Of a stretch of 32,373 nt of DNA, positions 23,111 through 32,373 are shown piece after piece; position 1 is the stretch's first letter, and every line of letters begins with the position of its first letter. A program made the position numbers and the translations under genes. Location of the stretch: contig PKUI01000128.1 in the NCBI GenBank assembly GCA_002869605.1, forward strand, positions 1-32,373. Reading direction: 5' to 3'. Under the pieces are notes generated by a model. It worked only from the letters and a program-made list of their open reading frames with translations. It made no database searches and was not told where the DNA came from. This DNA comes from Desulfuromonas sp. (GTDB lineage Bacteria; Desulfobacterota; Desulfuromonadia; Desulfuromonadales; SZUA-401).

Positions 23111-24994
23111 ATGGCAAGGGGGCGCATTCTCGCCATAGAAAACGACCCTTCCTTTCGAAGTTTCTTCGAGGATGTGTTGCGGGCCGAAGGCTATGATGTC
23201 CGTACGGTAGACAACGGCACCACGGGACTGCAGTTGTGCCGTGATGACGAGTTCGACCTGGTTGTGATCGAGATGAACCTTCCGGGGATGGATGGGCTCG
23301 AAATTACGCAGAGGATCATCAGCTTCAATCCTGAACAGCCGATTATGGTGGTCACCGCGCAGCAGGATGTCGATAAGGCTCTTGCCGCGCTCCAGAAAGG
23401 GGTCGCGGAGTACCTTCTCAAGCCGATCGACCCGCAAAAATTCTTACGTTCCGTCAATCGTCTGCTTTTCAATCAGTCGCTCAGTCAGGACCACGAGCGA
23501 CTCTCGCGTGAGAACCATCTTCTTGGTTCGATCCTTTCGACCTACCACAAGTGCATGGCGTTTCTCTCCATCCCCCAGTTGGAGCATCTCGCCGACCAGA
23601 TCCTCGATGTCTGCATGGAGGTACTCAAGGCGGAGGGGACAGTTTTCTGGCTGGCCGACCCGGGATCCGGGAGCTACAGCTACAGTTCCCACCGGGGGTT
23701 GATGCGGCTCTCGGGAGGGGACAACAAACTGACCCCGGGAGAGCGTGAGCGGGTCAAGATTCTCGAAGGGGAGCCGGCCATCGGGCCTCAGGGGAAAACC
23801 CTGTGGATTCCTTTGCAGCATGACATGGAGTCGCTGGCGCTGATTCAGGCCGAAATGCCGGCCGGTCGCGACACCTTCACCCGCCGCGACATGAAGAATG
23901 CCGCCTCAATCGGCAAGTTTGCCTCCAGCGCGCTGTTCAATGTGTTGCGTTACCAGTCGCTCGAGGAGACCAGCCTGCAGACCGGGGTAGGGCAGTCATA
24001 CAGCATGGCCTATTTTCAGGACCATCTCGGCAAGGAGCTGCAGAAGGCACATCGCTATGGGCGTCAACTGTCATTGGCCCAACTCGTGGTTGAAAATTAT
24101 ACTGAGCTCAAGGCATCGTTTCATGACCGTGATCTTCAGGCCGGTATCGAGGAGGTCGTTGCGCGGCTGCGCGAGGTGCTGCGTGACGCCGATGTGATTG
24201 CCACCGCCAAGCCGAACCAGTATTTCATTCTCCTCCCCGAGACCGACTTCTGGGGCGCTATCATGGCTCAGAAACGGATTCGCAGGGCCCTCAGAGGGGT
24301 GACGCTCTCGGCTCTGAAGAAAATGCTTCCGGTCAATGTCGCTCTGCGCAGTGCCACCTATCCAAGTGACGGGACCGATTACGCGACCCTCGGCAAGGTT
24401 ACGAAGCATCGCCTCGAGCATTTGCGGGAGAGCCTTTTTCACCGTGAACCTCTGCAGACGGCGACGTTCTGGGATGCCGTACACATGATCCTCGGTTCTT
24501 CCAAGGATTATAGATTCACCGGGGACGGGATCGAGGTTTCCAAGACGCTTGCCCCCTACACTAGCACCCTGCACAGCAAGTATTTCCGCATGCCCGAAGG
24601 GCGGATGAATGATGTCCAGCGCATGTTCTGCCTGGAGATTGTTGAGTCCTATCGAACGCGGGGGGTGCTTTTCCGCAGTTGCCTGGATTTCGAACAGACC
24701 CGTGGTCAGTTGTGCGATGAGCAGGCCATAGAAAAGACCTCAACGACCGTTTACCTGCTTGGTGGTGACAAGCGGGTCAGCTGGGATCTGCAGCATATCG
24801 TCCCGGTGCACATCCCCGATACGCAGTTCCGCAAGGTCCATTTCCTACTCTATCTCTCCGAAGACCACGCCTACGGGGTGTTCGCCACGGAGATGCAGGG
24901 TGACCTGGTCGGTTTCCACACCTCAGATTTCTTTCTGGTTGAAAACATGGTGGTTAAACTTCAGGAGCAGTATCAGCTCCAGACGCAGATTTAG
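23111..24994 (+). CDS. Response-regulator-like protein: REC (Glu at phospho-site), GAF-like, degenerate GGDEF, novel C-terminal domain
   Basis: The 627-residue cytoplasmic protein starts with a receiver fold (residues 4-118). The segment FDLVVIEMNLPGMDG aligns with the usual LLDxNxPGMDG, so Glu54 replaces the phospho-accepting Asp. Thr82 and Lys104 are kept, and the acidic pair is Glu10-Asn11-Asp12. Residues of about 150-290 look like a GAF domain (LADQILDVCMEVLKAEGTVFWLAD). About 305-445 resembles a GGDEF fold (YFQDHLGKELQKAHRYGRQLSL, FILLPETD), but the GGDEF signature position reads KPNQY, so cyclase activity is unlikely. The last 180 residues match no family I recognise. ATG 23111 has GGAG at 23101-23104. 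The next gene starts two bases after the stop. Confidence 0.82.
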   Translation: MARGRILAIENDPSFRSFFEDVLRAEGYDVRTVDNGTTGLQLCRDDEFDLVVIEMNLPGMDGLEITQRIISFNPEQPIMVVTAQQDVDKALAALQKGVAEYLLKPIDPQKFLRSVNRLLFNQSLSQDHERLSRENHLLGSILSTYHKCMAFLSIPQLEHLADQILDVCMEVLKAEGTVFWLADPGSGSYSYSSHRGLMRLSGGDNKLTPGERERVKILEGEPAIGPQGKTLWIPLQHDMESLALIQAEMPAGRDTFTRRDMKNAASIGKFASSALFNVLRYQSLEETSLQTGVGQSYSMAYFQDHLGKELQKAHRYGRQLSLAQLVVENYTELKASFHDRDLQAGIEEVVARLREVLRDADVIATAKPNQYFILLPETDFWGAIMAQKRIRRALRGVTLSALKKMLPVNVALRSATYPSDGTDYATLGKVTKHRLEHLRESLFHREPLQTATFWDAVHMILGSSKDYRFTGDGIEVSKTLAPYTSTLHSKYFRMPEGRMNDVQRMFCLEIVESYRTRGVLFRSCLDFEQTRGQLCDEQAIEKTSTTVYLLGGDKRVSWDLQHIVPVHIPDTQFRKVHFLLYLSEDHAYGVFATEMQGDLVGFHTSDFFLVENMVVKLQEQYQLQTQI

Positions 24995-24996
24995 CT

Positions 24997-26475
24997 ATGG
25001 GCAAATCAAAATACCGCATTATCGTTGTCGGTTCGCGCAAGGAGTTTGCCGCGCTGGTCGATCCGCTCAGCAACAAGGGGTGCCAGGTCGCCTTCTGCCC
25101 CGATACCGGGCAGGCCATGGATATGGCGATCAACGAGGGAGCAGACGTGTTGGTGCTCGACATCGAAACGCCCGGCCTCGTCGCATCCGAGGTTTTCAGC
25201 CTGTTGCGCGACAGCCCCAATTGCAACGAGATGGCTTTTTTCTTCATCGGCCCCAAAGGAGGGGAGGTCGATGGGCTGCGGCGCAACAAGGATCACTATG
25301 TCAGCCGCCCCTTCAAGGTCGACCAGTTGCTGGGGGGCATCTGGAGTTACCTGACCCGCAAGACCCATGCTGAGAAAATCAGCCTCGAGAAGAAACGGAT
25401 TGAAGGGGATCTTAACCAGATATCCCTGATCGATTTGCTGCAGATTTTCCATTTCAATCACAAAAGTGGTGAGCTGCACCTCGAGCGTGGCGACAAGAGC
25501 GGCGTGATCTACATGCTACAAGGTGCGGTGGTGAATTCCCGCTACGATGAAGTCGAGGGCGAGAAGGCCTTTTATCGTCTGGTGACCTGGGACAAGGGGA
25601 AGTTCTGGTTCGTCCCCGGCGAAGGGGACTGGGAAGGACGTATTGATCGCCCGACCGATTTCCTGATTATCGAAGGCTTGCGCCAGAGCGACGAACTGGC
25701 AGCCATGAAGGAGCAACTGCCGACTCCGCAGATGTCCCTGTCGATCAAGGTTCCTGTCGACCAGCTTCCCAAGGGATTACGCCCGGCAACCCAGCAGGTG
25801 CTGATGCTGTTGCAGCGGCATGAGAAGGTTGCGGAAGTCCTCGATCGCTGCGCGTTGCCTGACCTGGAGATTCTGCAGATTCTCAAGGTGCTTATCGATA
25901 AGGAACTGGTCGAGGTGCGCAAGGTTACAGCGCCGGTTCAGCGTACCGGGGGGCCGTTACTCTCCACCGAAGAGATTATGGCGCTCAAGGAGAGGCTTGG
26001 TGACCGAGACGTCTTGCTTGAGGAAGCCTCGGCTAAACTCGTGGTTCTGGCTTCCGAAGGACAACAACTCAAGGAGTTTGTTGATGCTCTCAAGGGGTTC
26101 CCCGAATTTGTCCAGGACCCCGGCTTCAAGATCAGTGATACCCATATTGCACTGGGTGACATGGGGCGGCTGAATCTTGGTGAAGCCTTTTCGTTGCGGG
26201 TTTTCAGTCTCCCGGCGAGTGATCAGTTGACGCCGTTGTGGCGGATTTTCAAGCGCCGTCTTCTGGGGGTGATCTCCCTGGCTGCAAACGATGAGATCGT
26301 CTCCGCAGAGAATTTCTTTGGCGGCAAGGAAGGGGCTCCTGTGGTCCGCTGTTTTGCCGGGGCCGAAGGGCTGTGCAGCCCGATAGTCAAGGGGGACCGT
26401 AACTCGTTGTTGCAGTTGTTGGGCTATTTCATCAGTCACTACGTTGGTTCATCTTCCCGGGAGGAGAGCGCATGA
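24997..26475 (+). CDS. Receiver-like / DUF4388 (PATAN) protein with a C-terminal Ras-like pseudo-GTPase domain
   Basis: The 492-residue protein opens with a receiver-like fold. Asp55 is kept in VLVLDIETPG, but the metal-binding acidic pair is replaced by Gly12-Ser13 and the conserved Lys-Pro reads Arg-Pro (YVSRPFK). Residues of about 130-235 are a DUF4388/PATAN domain (GDLNQISLIDLLQIFHFNHK, GVIYMLQGAVVNSRYDEVEG), then a small helical segment. From residue 347 the sequence follows the layout of MglA/COG2229-type GTPases: KLVVLASEGQQLKEFVDAL in place of the strand and P-loop, Thr382 then DMGRLNLGE, and LRVFSLPASDQLTPLW in place of LxxFDTPGQERFxxMW. GKS/T and NKxD are absent. It overlaps the PHP gene by four bases. 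Confidence 0.8.
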   Translation: MGKSKYRIIVVGSRKEFAALVDPLSNKGCQVAFCPDTGQAMDMAINEGADVLVLDIETPGLVASEVFSLLRDSPNCNEMAFFFIGPKGGEVDGLRRNKDHYVSRPFKVDQLLGGIWSYLTRKTHAEKISLEKKRIEGDLNQISLIDLLQIFHFNHKSGELHLERGDKSGVIYMLQGAVVNSRYDEVEGEKAFYRLVTWDKGKFWFVPGEGDWEGRIDRPTDFLIIEGLRQSDELAAMKEQLPTPQMSLSIKVPVDQLPKGLRPATQQVLMLLQRHEKVAEVLDRCALPDLEILQILKVLIDKELVEVRKVTAPVQRTGGPLLSTEEIMALKERLGDRDVLLEEASAKLVVLASEGQQLKEFVDALKGFPEFVQDPGFKISDTHIALGDMGRLNLGEAFSLRVFSLPASDQLTPLWRIFKRRLLGVISLAANDEIVSAENFFGGKEGAPVVRCFAGAEGLCSPIVKGDRNSLLQLLGYFISHYVGSSSREESA

Positions 26476-27131
26476 TCGATCTGCATACCCATACAATTTT
26501 CAGTGACGGGGAGCTCATCCCCGCCGAGCTGGTACGCCGTGCGGCCGTGGCCGGATACCGTGCGCTGGCGATTACCGACCACGCGGACCTCTCCAACCTC
26601 GATTTCATCGTACCGCGTCTTGCCGCAGCGGCAGGGGACCTGGGTGAAGCCTGGGGGGTCACGGTGCTCGCCGGGATCGAACTGACCCATCTTCCTCTTT
26701 CCCAGCTTGAAACGGCAACCCGCAAGGCGCGTTCCCTGGGCGCTTTGATCGTGGTCTGCCACGGTGAGACCATTGTCGAGCCTGTGGCGGAGGGGAGTAA
26801 TCGGGCGGCCATCGAAGCCGGAGTCGATATCCTGTCACACCCCGGGCTGATTACCTACGAAGATGCCCAGCTTGCTGCCGAGCGCGGGGTGTTTCTCGAG
26901 ATCACTACCCGCAAGGGGCACTCGTTGTGCAATGGACACGTCGCATGTGTTGCACGTGAAGCCGGAGCACAACTTGTAGTCAATAACGATGCCCACGCCC
27001 CCGGCGATCTTGTGTCGCCCGAGCAGGCGCGGAAAATTGCCCTCGGTGCTGGGCTCAGCGACGATGAGTACCGGCAGGCTTGTCACAACTCAGAACTATT
27101 GGTGCGCCGCGCCCAGAGCGTGGCGGTTTAA
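26472..27131 (+). CDS. PHP-domain phosphoesterase
   Basis: The 219-residue protein has the PHP metal motifs in order: IDLHTHTIFSDGEL (residues 2-15), ITDHADLSNL, GIELTHL, VVCHGET, DILSHPG and NNDAHAPGD. These bind a tri-metal centre that hydrolyses phosphoesters. Histidinol-phosphatase-like activity on a small phosphate or on nucleotides is the usual annotation; the substrate is unknown. It is translationally coupled (ATGA) to the pseudo-GTPase gene, which may link it to signalling, but this gene also fits as an independent housekeeping enzyme. Confidence 0.88.
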   Translation: MIDLHTHTIFSDGELIPAELVRRAAVAGYRALAITDHADLSNLDFIVPRLAAAAGDLGEAWGVTVLAGIELTHLPLSQLETATRKARSLGALIVVCHGETIVEPVAEGSNRAAIEAGVDILSHPGLITYEDAQLAAERGVFLEITTRKGHSLCNGHVACVAREAGAQLVVNNDAHAPGDLVSPEQARKIALGAGLSDDEYRQACHNSELLVRRAQSVAV

Positions 27132-27143
27132 GAGAGAGCAGTG

Positions 27144-28214
27144 ATGAACGACAATGATTTTCAGTTTTTCAAGGAGCTGATCGAGGCGCCCAGCCCTTCA
27201 GGTTACGAGCAGCCGGCACAGCGCGTGATGCGCAGTCACCTTGAAGGGGTTGCCGATGAGCTGCGTGGTGACGTGATGGGTAACCTGATTGCGCGCGTCG
27301 CTTCGCCGCAAAACGATGCGCCGCGCGTGATGCTCGCTGGACATTGCGACGAAATCGGTTTCATGGTCCGCTACATCGACGAGCAGGGGTTCATCTGGTT
27401 CGGTGCCATCGGCGGGGTCGATCCGCACCTTGTGCCTGGGCAGCGCATTTCCATCCATACCGCTGCGGGAGTCATCCCCGGGGTGGTCGGCAAGAAACCG
27501 ATCCACCTGATTGATCCTAAAGAGCGCGAAACCGTAATTAAGCTCAATAGCCAGTTTATCGACATCGGCTGCAGCAGTCGTGAGGAGGTTGAGAAGCTGG
27601 TGGCGATCGGTGACCCGATCACATTCGCCGTCGGTCTTGAGCGGCTACAAGGGGACCGCGTCACTTCACGAGCTTTCGACGACAAGATGGGCGCTTTTAT
27701 CGTCGCCCGCGTGGTCCAGGAAGTGGTGCGGCGTGGCAAACCTCCTGTCGAGCTGTTCGGGGTCTCTACTGTTCAGGAAGAGGTTGGTTTGCGCGGTGGC
27801 ACTACCAGCGCCTATGGCGTGAACCCCGATGTCGGCATTGCGGTCGAGGTCGGTTTCGCGACCGATCTCCCCGATGTCAACATGAAGGAGCTCGGTGAAG
27901 TTAAGGTCGGTGGGGGCCCGGTTATTACCCGTGGCGCCAATATTAATCCGTGTCTGTTCGACTTGCTGGTCGAAACCGCCCGTGAAGAATCCATCCCTTT
28001 GCAGATCATCGGCAATCCACGTGCGACCGGCACGGATGCCAATGTCATGCAGCTGTCACGCGGTGGGGTTGCGACCGGCCTGGTGACGATCCCGCTGCGC
28101 TATATGCACACCCCGGTCGAGACGCTTGCACTGGGCGATATCGAACACGCCATTCAGCTCTTGACCAGCCTGATTTTCCGCATCGACAAGGATACCAACT
28201 TCGTTCCCCGATGA
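27144..28214 (+). CDS. M42-family metallo-aminopeptidase
   Basis: The 356-residue protein is a TET-type aminopeptidase, a family often mislabelled endoglucanase. Metal and catalytic motifs are LAGHCDEIGFMVRYI, SRAFDDKMGAF, STVQEEVGLRGGT, and the final IPLRYMHTPVE. The residue before VGFATD is Glu (IAVEVGFATD) where I expect Asp in most members. These enzymes assemble into tetrahedral dodecamers and trim peptides. ATG 27144 is preceded by GAGAG; GTG 27141 is an alternative. The gap to the PHP gene is 12 bases, and a terminator follows. Confidence 0.92.
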   Translation: MNDNDFQFFKELIEAPSPSGYEQPAQRVMRSHLEGVADELRGDVMGNLIARVASPQNDAPRVMLAGHCDEIGFMVRYIDEQGFIWFGAIGGVDPHLVPGQRISIHTAAGVIPGVVGKKPIHLIDPKERETVIKLNSQFIDIGCSSREEVEKLVAIGDPITFAVGLERLQGDRVTSRAFDDKMGAFIVARVVQEVVRRGKPPVELFGVSTVQEEVGLRGGTTSAYGVNPDVGIAVEVGFATDLPDVNMKELGEVKVGGGPVITRGANINPCLFDLLVETAREESIPLQIIGNPRATGTDANVMQLSRGGVATGLVTIPLRYMHTPVETLALGDIEHAIQLLTSLIFRIDKDTNFVPR

Positions 28215-28221
28215 TCTCCGA

Positions 28222-28250
28222 CGACCCGGTCCTGAGCCGGGTTGTTTTTT
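28222..28250 (+). terminator. Rho-independent terminator after the M42 peptidase gene
   Basis: CGACCCGG (28222-28229) pairs with CCGGGTTG (28237-28244), one G-T pair included, and is followed by six T. Confidence 0.9.
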
Positions 28251-28264
28251 CGTTCAACATCCCC

Positions 28265-28293
28265 TTGACGGCAAGAGGTTGGAGGCGTATTCT
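28265..28293 (+). promoter_or_regulatory. guaB promoter
   Basis: TTGACG (28265-28270) and TATTCT (28288-28293) are 17 bases apart, following a terminator and preceding guaB by 44 bases. This is the expected location for the guaBA promoter. No purine-riboswitch fold was recognised in the leader. Confidence 0.65.
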
Positions 28294-28303
28294 ACGCGAC
28301 TAA

Positions 28304-29809
<1,506 letters not shown>

Positions 29810-29819
29810 TCATTTTAAA

Positions 29820-29850
29820 AAGCCCCCCTTGTTCCGAGGGGGGCTTCTTT
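29820..29850 (+). terminator. Terminator-like hairpin between guaB and guaA
   Basis: A 10-bp perfect GC-rich stem (29820-29829 with 29837-29846) plus a G-T pair and a short loop is followed by CTTT. It lies 18 bases before the guaA start codon, so guaA depends on read-through or an internal guaB promoter. Confidence 0.8.
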
Positions 29851-29868
29851 ACCTAGAGCAGGCATCAC

Positions 29869-31425
29869 ATGGATATCCATCAGGAAAAAATTCTGATCCT
29901 CGATTTCGGTTCCCAGTACACCCAGCTGATCGCGCGTCGAGTTCGCGAAGCGCACGTCTACTGCGAGCTGCATCCCTTCGACATGGCGCTTGACGCGATC
30001 AAGACCTTTGCGCCCAAGGGAATTATTCTCTCCGGTGGGCCGAAATCGGCCTACGAGGAGGGTGCCCCGGCTGTCGAAGAGGAGCTGTTCGAACTCGGGG
30101 TGCCGGTTCTCGGTATCTGCTACGGTATGCAGCTGATGAGCCGCCATTTCGGCGGTGAGGTGATCGCCGCCGGCAAGCGCGAATACGGCCACGCAGAGCT
30201 GCTCGCGCAAGGTACACCGGGGCCGCTGTTCGATGGCTTCTTCGTCGATGATGCCAGCCCGGTCTGGATGAGCCATGGTGATCACGTCGAGACCATGCCG
30301 CAAGGGTTCGAGACGATCGCACGCACGGCCAACGCGCCGGTCTGCGCCATCCAGAACGTGGCGCGTAATCTATACGGCGTGCAGTTTCACCCCGAGGTCA
30401 ACCACACCCCGCGCGGCGAACTGCTGCTCGACACCTTCGTACGTAAGATCTGTGGCTGCAGCGGGGCCTGGACCCCGGGCAAGATTATCGACGATGCGGT
30501 AGAGCGTATCCGCGCGCAGGTCGGTGACGAGGAGGTGATCCTCGGGCTCTCCGGCGGGGTCGATTCCTCGGTCGCCGCGGCGCTGATTCATCGTGCCATC
30601 GGTGATCAGCTCGTCTGTGTCTTCGTCGACAATGGGCTGCTGCGTCTCGGCGAGGGGGACCAGGTGATGGCGACTTTCGCCGAGAACCTCGGCGTCAAGG
30701 TGATCCGTGTCGACGCCGAAGACCTCTTTCTCTCCAAGCTGGCGGGTGAAACCGACCCGGAGAAGAAGCGCAAGATCATCGGCAACCTGTTCGTTGATAT
30801 CTTCGAGGAAGAATCAAAGAAACTTAAGGCCGCCAAGTGGCTCGCCCAGGGGACCATCTACCCCGACGTGATTGAGTCGGCCGGGGCCAAGACCGGCAAG
30901 GCGCACAACATTAAGAGCCATCACAATGTCGGCGGCCTGCCCGATTACATGACGCTCAAACTCCTCGAACCGCTGCGTGAACTGTTCAAGGATGAAGTTC
31001 GCGCGATCGGTGAGGAGCTCGGCTTGCCGCACCGTATGGTCTGGCGCCACCCGTTTCCCGGGCCGGGTCTCGGGGTGCGCATCCTCGGTGAGGTCAAGAA
31101 GGAGTACTGCGATATCCTGCGTCACGCCGACGCTATCTATATCGACGAGCTCTACCAGAGCGGTCATTATGATAAGATCAGCCAGGCGTTCGCCGTGTTC
31201 CTGCCGGTCAAGAGCGTTGGCGTGATGGGGGACGGGCGGACCTACGAATATGTAGTCGCCCTGCGCGCGGTCGAAACCAAGGACTTCATGACCGCCGGCT
31301 GGTACCCGATGCCGTATGCGGACCTGGCGCGCATCAGCAGCCGGATCATCAACGAGGTGAAGGGGATCAATCGTGTTACCTACGATATTTCCAGTAAGCC
31401 GCCGGCAACCATCGAGTGGGAATAG
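29869..31425 (+). CDS. guaA: GMP synthase (glutamine-hydrolysing)
   Basis: The 518-residue enzyme aminates XMP to GMP. The class I glutamine amidotransferase domain (residues 1-195) has the nucleophile Cys84 in [10 protein letters not shown] and the His-Glu pair in FHPEVNHTP. The ATP pyrophosphatase domain starts near residue 200 with [16 protein letters not shown]. The C-terminal dimerisation domain ends in the usual IEWE. Length and order match the bacterial enzyme. There is no strong ribosome-binding site upstream. A terminator lies at 31493-31522. Confidence 0.98.
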   Translation: MDIHQEKILILDFGSQYTQLIARRVREAHVYCELHPFDMALDAIKTFAPKGIILSGGPKSAYEEGAPAVEEELFELGVPVLGICYGMQLMSRHFGGEVIAAGKREYGHAELLAQGTPGPLFDGFFVDDASPVWMSHGDHVETMPQGFETIARTANAPVCAIQNVARNLYGVQFHPEVNHTPRGELLLDTFVRKICGCSGAWTPGKIIDDAVERIRAQVGDEEVILGLSGGVDSSVAAALIHRAIGDQLVCVFVDNGLLRLGEGDQVMATFAENLGVKVIRVDAEDLFLSKLAGETDPEKKRKIIGNLFVDIFEEESKKLKAAKWLAQGTIYPDVIESAGAKTGKAHNIKSHHNVGGLPDYMTLKLLEPLRELFKDEVRAIGEELGLPHRMVWRHPFPGPGLGVRILGEVKKEYCDILRHADAIYIDELYQSGHYDKISQAFAVFLPVKSVGVMGDGRTYEYVVALRAVETKDFMTAGWYPMPYADLARISSRIINEVKGINRVTYDISSKPPATIEWE

Positions 31426-31492
31426 GGCCCAAGGTTAAAGGCTCAACAAATACAAAGCTTATAAGAATACAACACTGCAAAAGTTCAAACAG

Positions 31493-31522
31493 AGGCCTTT
31501 GATTTCAAGGGCCTTTTTGTTT
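31493..31522 (+). terminator. Rho-independent terminator after guaA
   Basis: AGGCCTTT (31493-31500) pairs with AAGGGCCT (31507-31514), with one G-T pair and a 6-base loop, followed by a T-rich tract. Confidence 0.85.
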
Positions 31523-31673
31523 GTGGTGACGAAGAAAATTGCAAACTTAGGGGGACTAGTATCTACGTTTAAAACGGCCAAACCACTTCAAGAAGAGTTC
31601 AGACGTATTTATTAGTGATCAGCGGACGTAGAGGCAAAATTTCACTGGTTTGAGATAGTGTCTTTATTCGACG
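31523..31673. other. AT-rich intergenic stretch
   Basis: No gene, RNA or clear regulatory site is seen between the guaA terminator and the orphan gene. Base composition shifts here from the GC-rich guaA to AT-rich. Confidence 0.5.
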
Positions 31674-32237
31674 TTATTCCGTGCATAGTATTTTGTCGCT
31701 TAGAAGTTTCGATTGACATTCAATCTTAGCATTGAGTCCATATTTTAACATAACACTGATGTTTATCTTTTTGTCTATCTCTTTCTCTAAGTCTTTTGGT
31801 CGTGATTTGTTGATATATGAGTAGTGGGACATGTTTAGTGAAAGTGTAGAGTGAGATTGATCTGACAGTCCGCATATTCCATAATCATTTATCGAAATAT
31901 TACTACAACCGAGAGATTCCTTTATGTGTTTGACCAAAAGAATTGACAACTTCTTTGCAATGCTTTTATCGCAAGTTGCAGAGATGTCAGAAAATACAGT
32001 GTAATCGTTATTGTCAAAATTGTAGCCTATGGATTCGGAATGAATGCTTTGCTCTACGAGTGATTTATACTCACCGGAATAATAATCCATATACTCATGG
32101 ACAGCTTTTTCTGTTTTGTATATTGCAAAATCGTGCAAACTCATGCTTTCGTTCATAACATATTCTGTGTATTTGTCTGGTGCTGCAAAACATGTTGTTG
32201 CGGTCAAGAGGACAAGCGTGATCAAAAGACTTCTCAT
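31674..32237 (-). CDS. Exported protein of unknown function (AT-rich orphan)
   Basis: The 187-residue protein has a Sec signal peptide (RSLLITLVLLTATTCFA) with cleavage likely before APDKYTEY. The mature part has five cysteines that could form disulfides (ISATCDK, LGCSNIS, YGICGLS, IECQSK, ILCTE) and many Ser, Asn and Lys residues. AGGGAGAG precedes the ATG. No domain is recognised. The gene is much richer in A and T than its neighbours, so it may have been acquired recently. It lies on the opposite strand to guaBA, and its flank at the window edge is non-coding. Confidence 0.7.
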   Translation of the reverse strand: MRSLLITLVLLTATTCFAAPDKYTEYVMNESMSLHDFAIYKTEKAVHEYMDYYSGEYKSLVEQSIHSESIGYNFDNNDYTVFSDISATCDKSIAKKLSILLVKHIKESLGCSNISINDYGICGLSDQSHSTLSLNMSHYSYINKSRPKDLEKEIDKKINISVMLKYGLNAKIECQSKLLSDKILCTE

Positions 32238-32373
32238 GTGAACTCTCCCTAGATTTGAATGTGATACCGATACCTTATCATAAAAGGCAAAATGTGTAGT
32301 AAGTCTAATGCTTGCGGTGGTGTGCTACATGAATGTATTGTCGTATTATGCTTATACCGAATTAAGAGGCCCG
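32238..32373. other. AT-rich upstream region of the orphan gene
   Basis: This holds the ribosome-binding site and presumably the promoter of the orphan gene, but no hexamer pair is convincing. Nothing else is seen before the window ends. Confidence 0.4.

Overview
The window reads like the chromosome of a delta-proteobacterial anaerobe of the Desulfuromonadales (Geobacter/Desulfuromonas/Pelobacter type). This is inferred from gene order and content, not from a marker-gene search. The supporting features are a pilMNOPQ operon followed by aroB, aroQ, an M24 peptidase, accB and accC, futalosine-pathway menaquinone synthesis (mqnA), a LipM-type octanoyltransferase, DUF4388 response regulators, and an adjacent guaB-guaA pair. 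Nearly everything lies on the + strand. The exceptions are an AMMECR1-family gene, a 57-residue zinc-ribbon gene and an AT-rich orphan gene at the right end.

Layout. Positions 1-3657 are a surface-glycan segment: the 3' part of an IspD-like cytidylyltransferase/short-chain reductase fusion, an FAD enzyme of the UDP-galactopyranose-mutase/protoporphyrinogen-oxidase type interrupted by one in-frame TGA, and a family 9 glycosyltransferase. The prepilin peptidase gene overlaps the last of these by 4 bases. A near-ideal sigma-70 promoter at 4495-4522 precedes a small HTH gene and pilM-N-O-P-Q, the inner-membrane platform and outer-membrane secretin of type IV pili. A terminator follows pilQ. Next comes a run with aroB, a TPR protein, a Roadblock/LC7 protein, aroQ, an Xaa-Pro peptidase, accB and accC, ending at a strong terminator. 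Then come lipM, a small exported protein, mqnA and tRNA-Leu(UAA).

From 18447 to 19534 two minus-strand genes (AMMECR1 and the zinc-ribbon protein) face the tRNA gene. The + strand resumes with an M48 metalloprotease-TPR lipoprotein, a PH-like membrane protein, miaB, two response-regulator-like proteins with degenerate receiver domains, a PHP phosphoesterase, an M42 aminopeptidase, guaB and guaA. An AT-rich gene for an exported protein of unknown function closes the window.

The observation most worth following is the gene at 24997-26475. After a receiver-like domain and a DUF4388/PATAN domain, its C-terminus resembles a Ras-like GTPase of the MglA/COG2229 type that has lost the P-loop and the NKxD motif. 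Its upstream neighbour has Glu where a receiver's phospho-acceptor Asp should be, plus a GGDEF-like domain without its signature. A Roadblock (MglB-like) gene sits beside the pilus operon in the same window. Together these suggest a signalling layer that works by binding rather than by phosphorylation or GTP hydrolysis, possibly acting on pili; this is inference. Other points are the TGA-interrupted FAD gene, a 12-lysine tail on PilO, G-tracts in the glycan genes and beside a promoter, and terminators placed between co-directional genes with no room for a new promoter.
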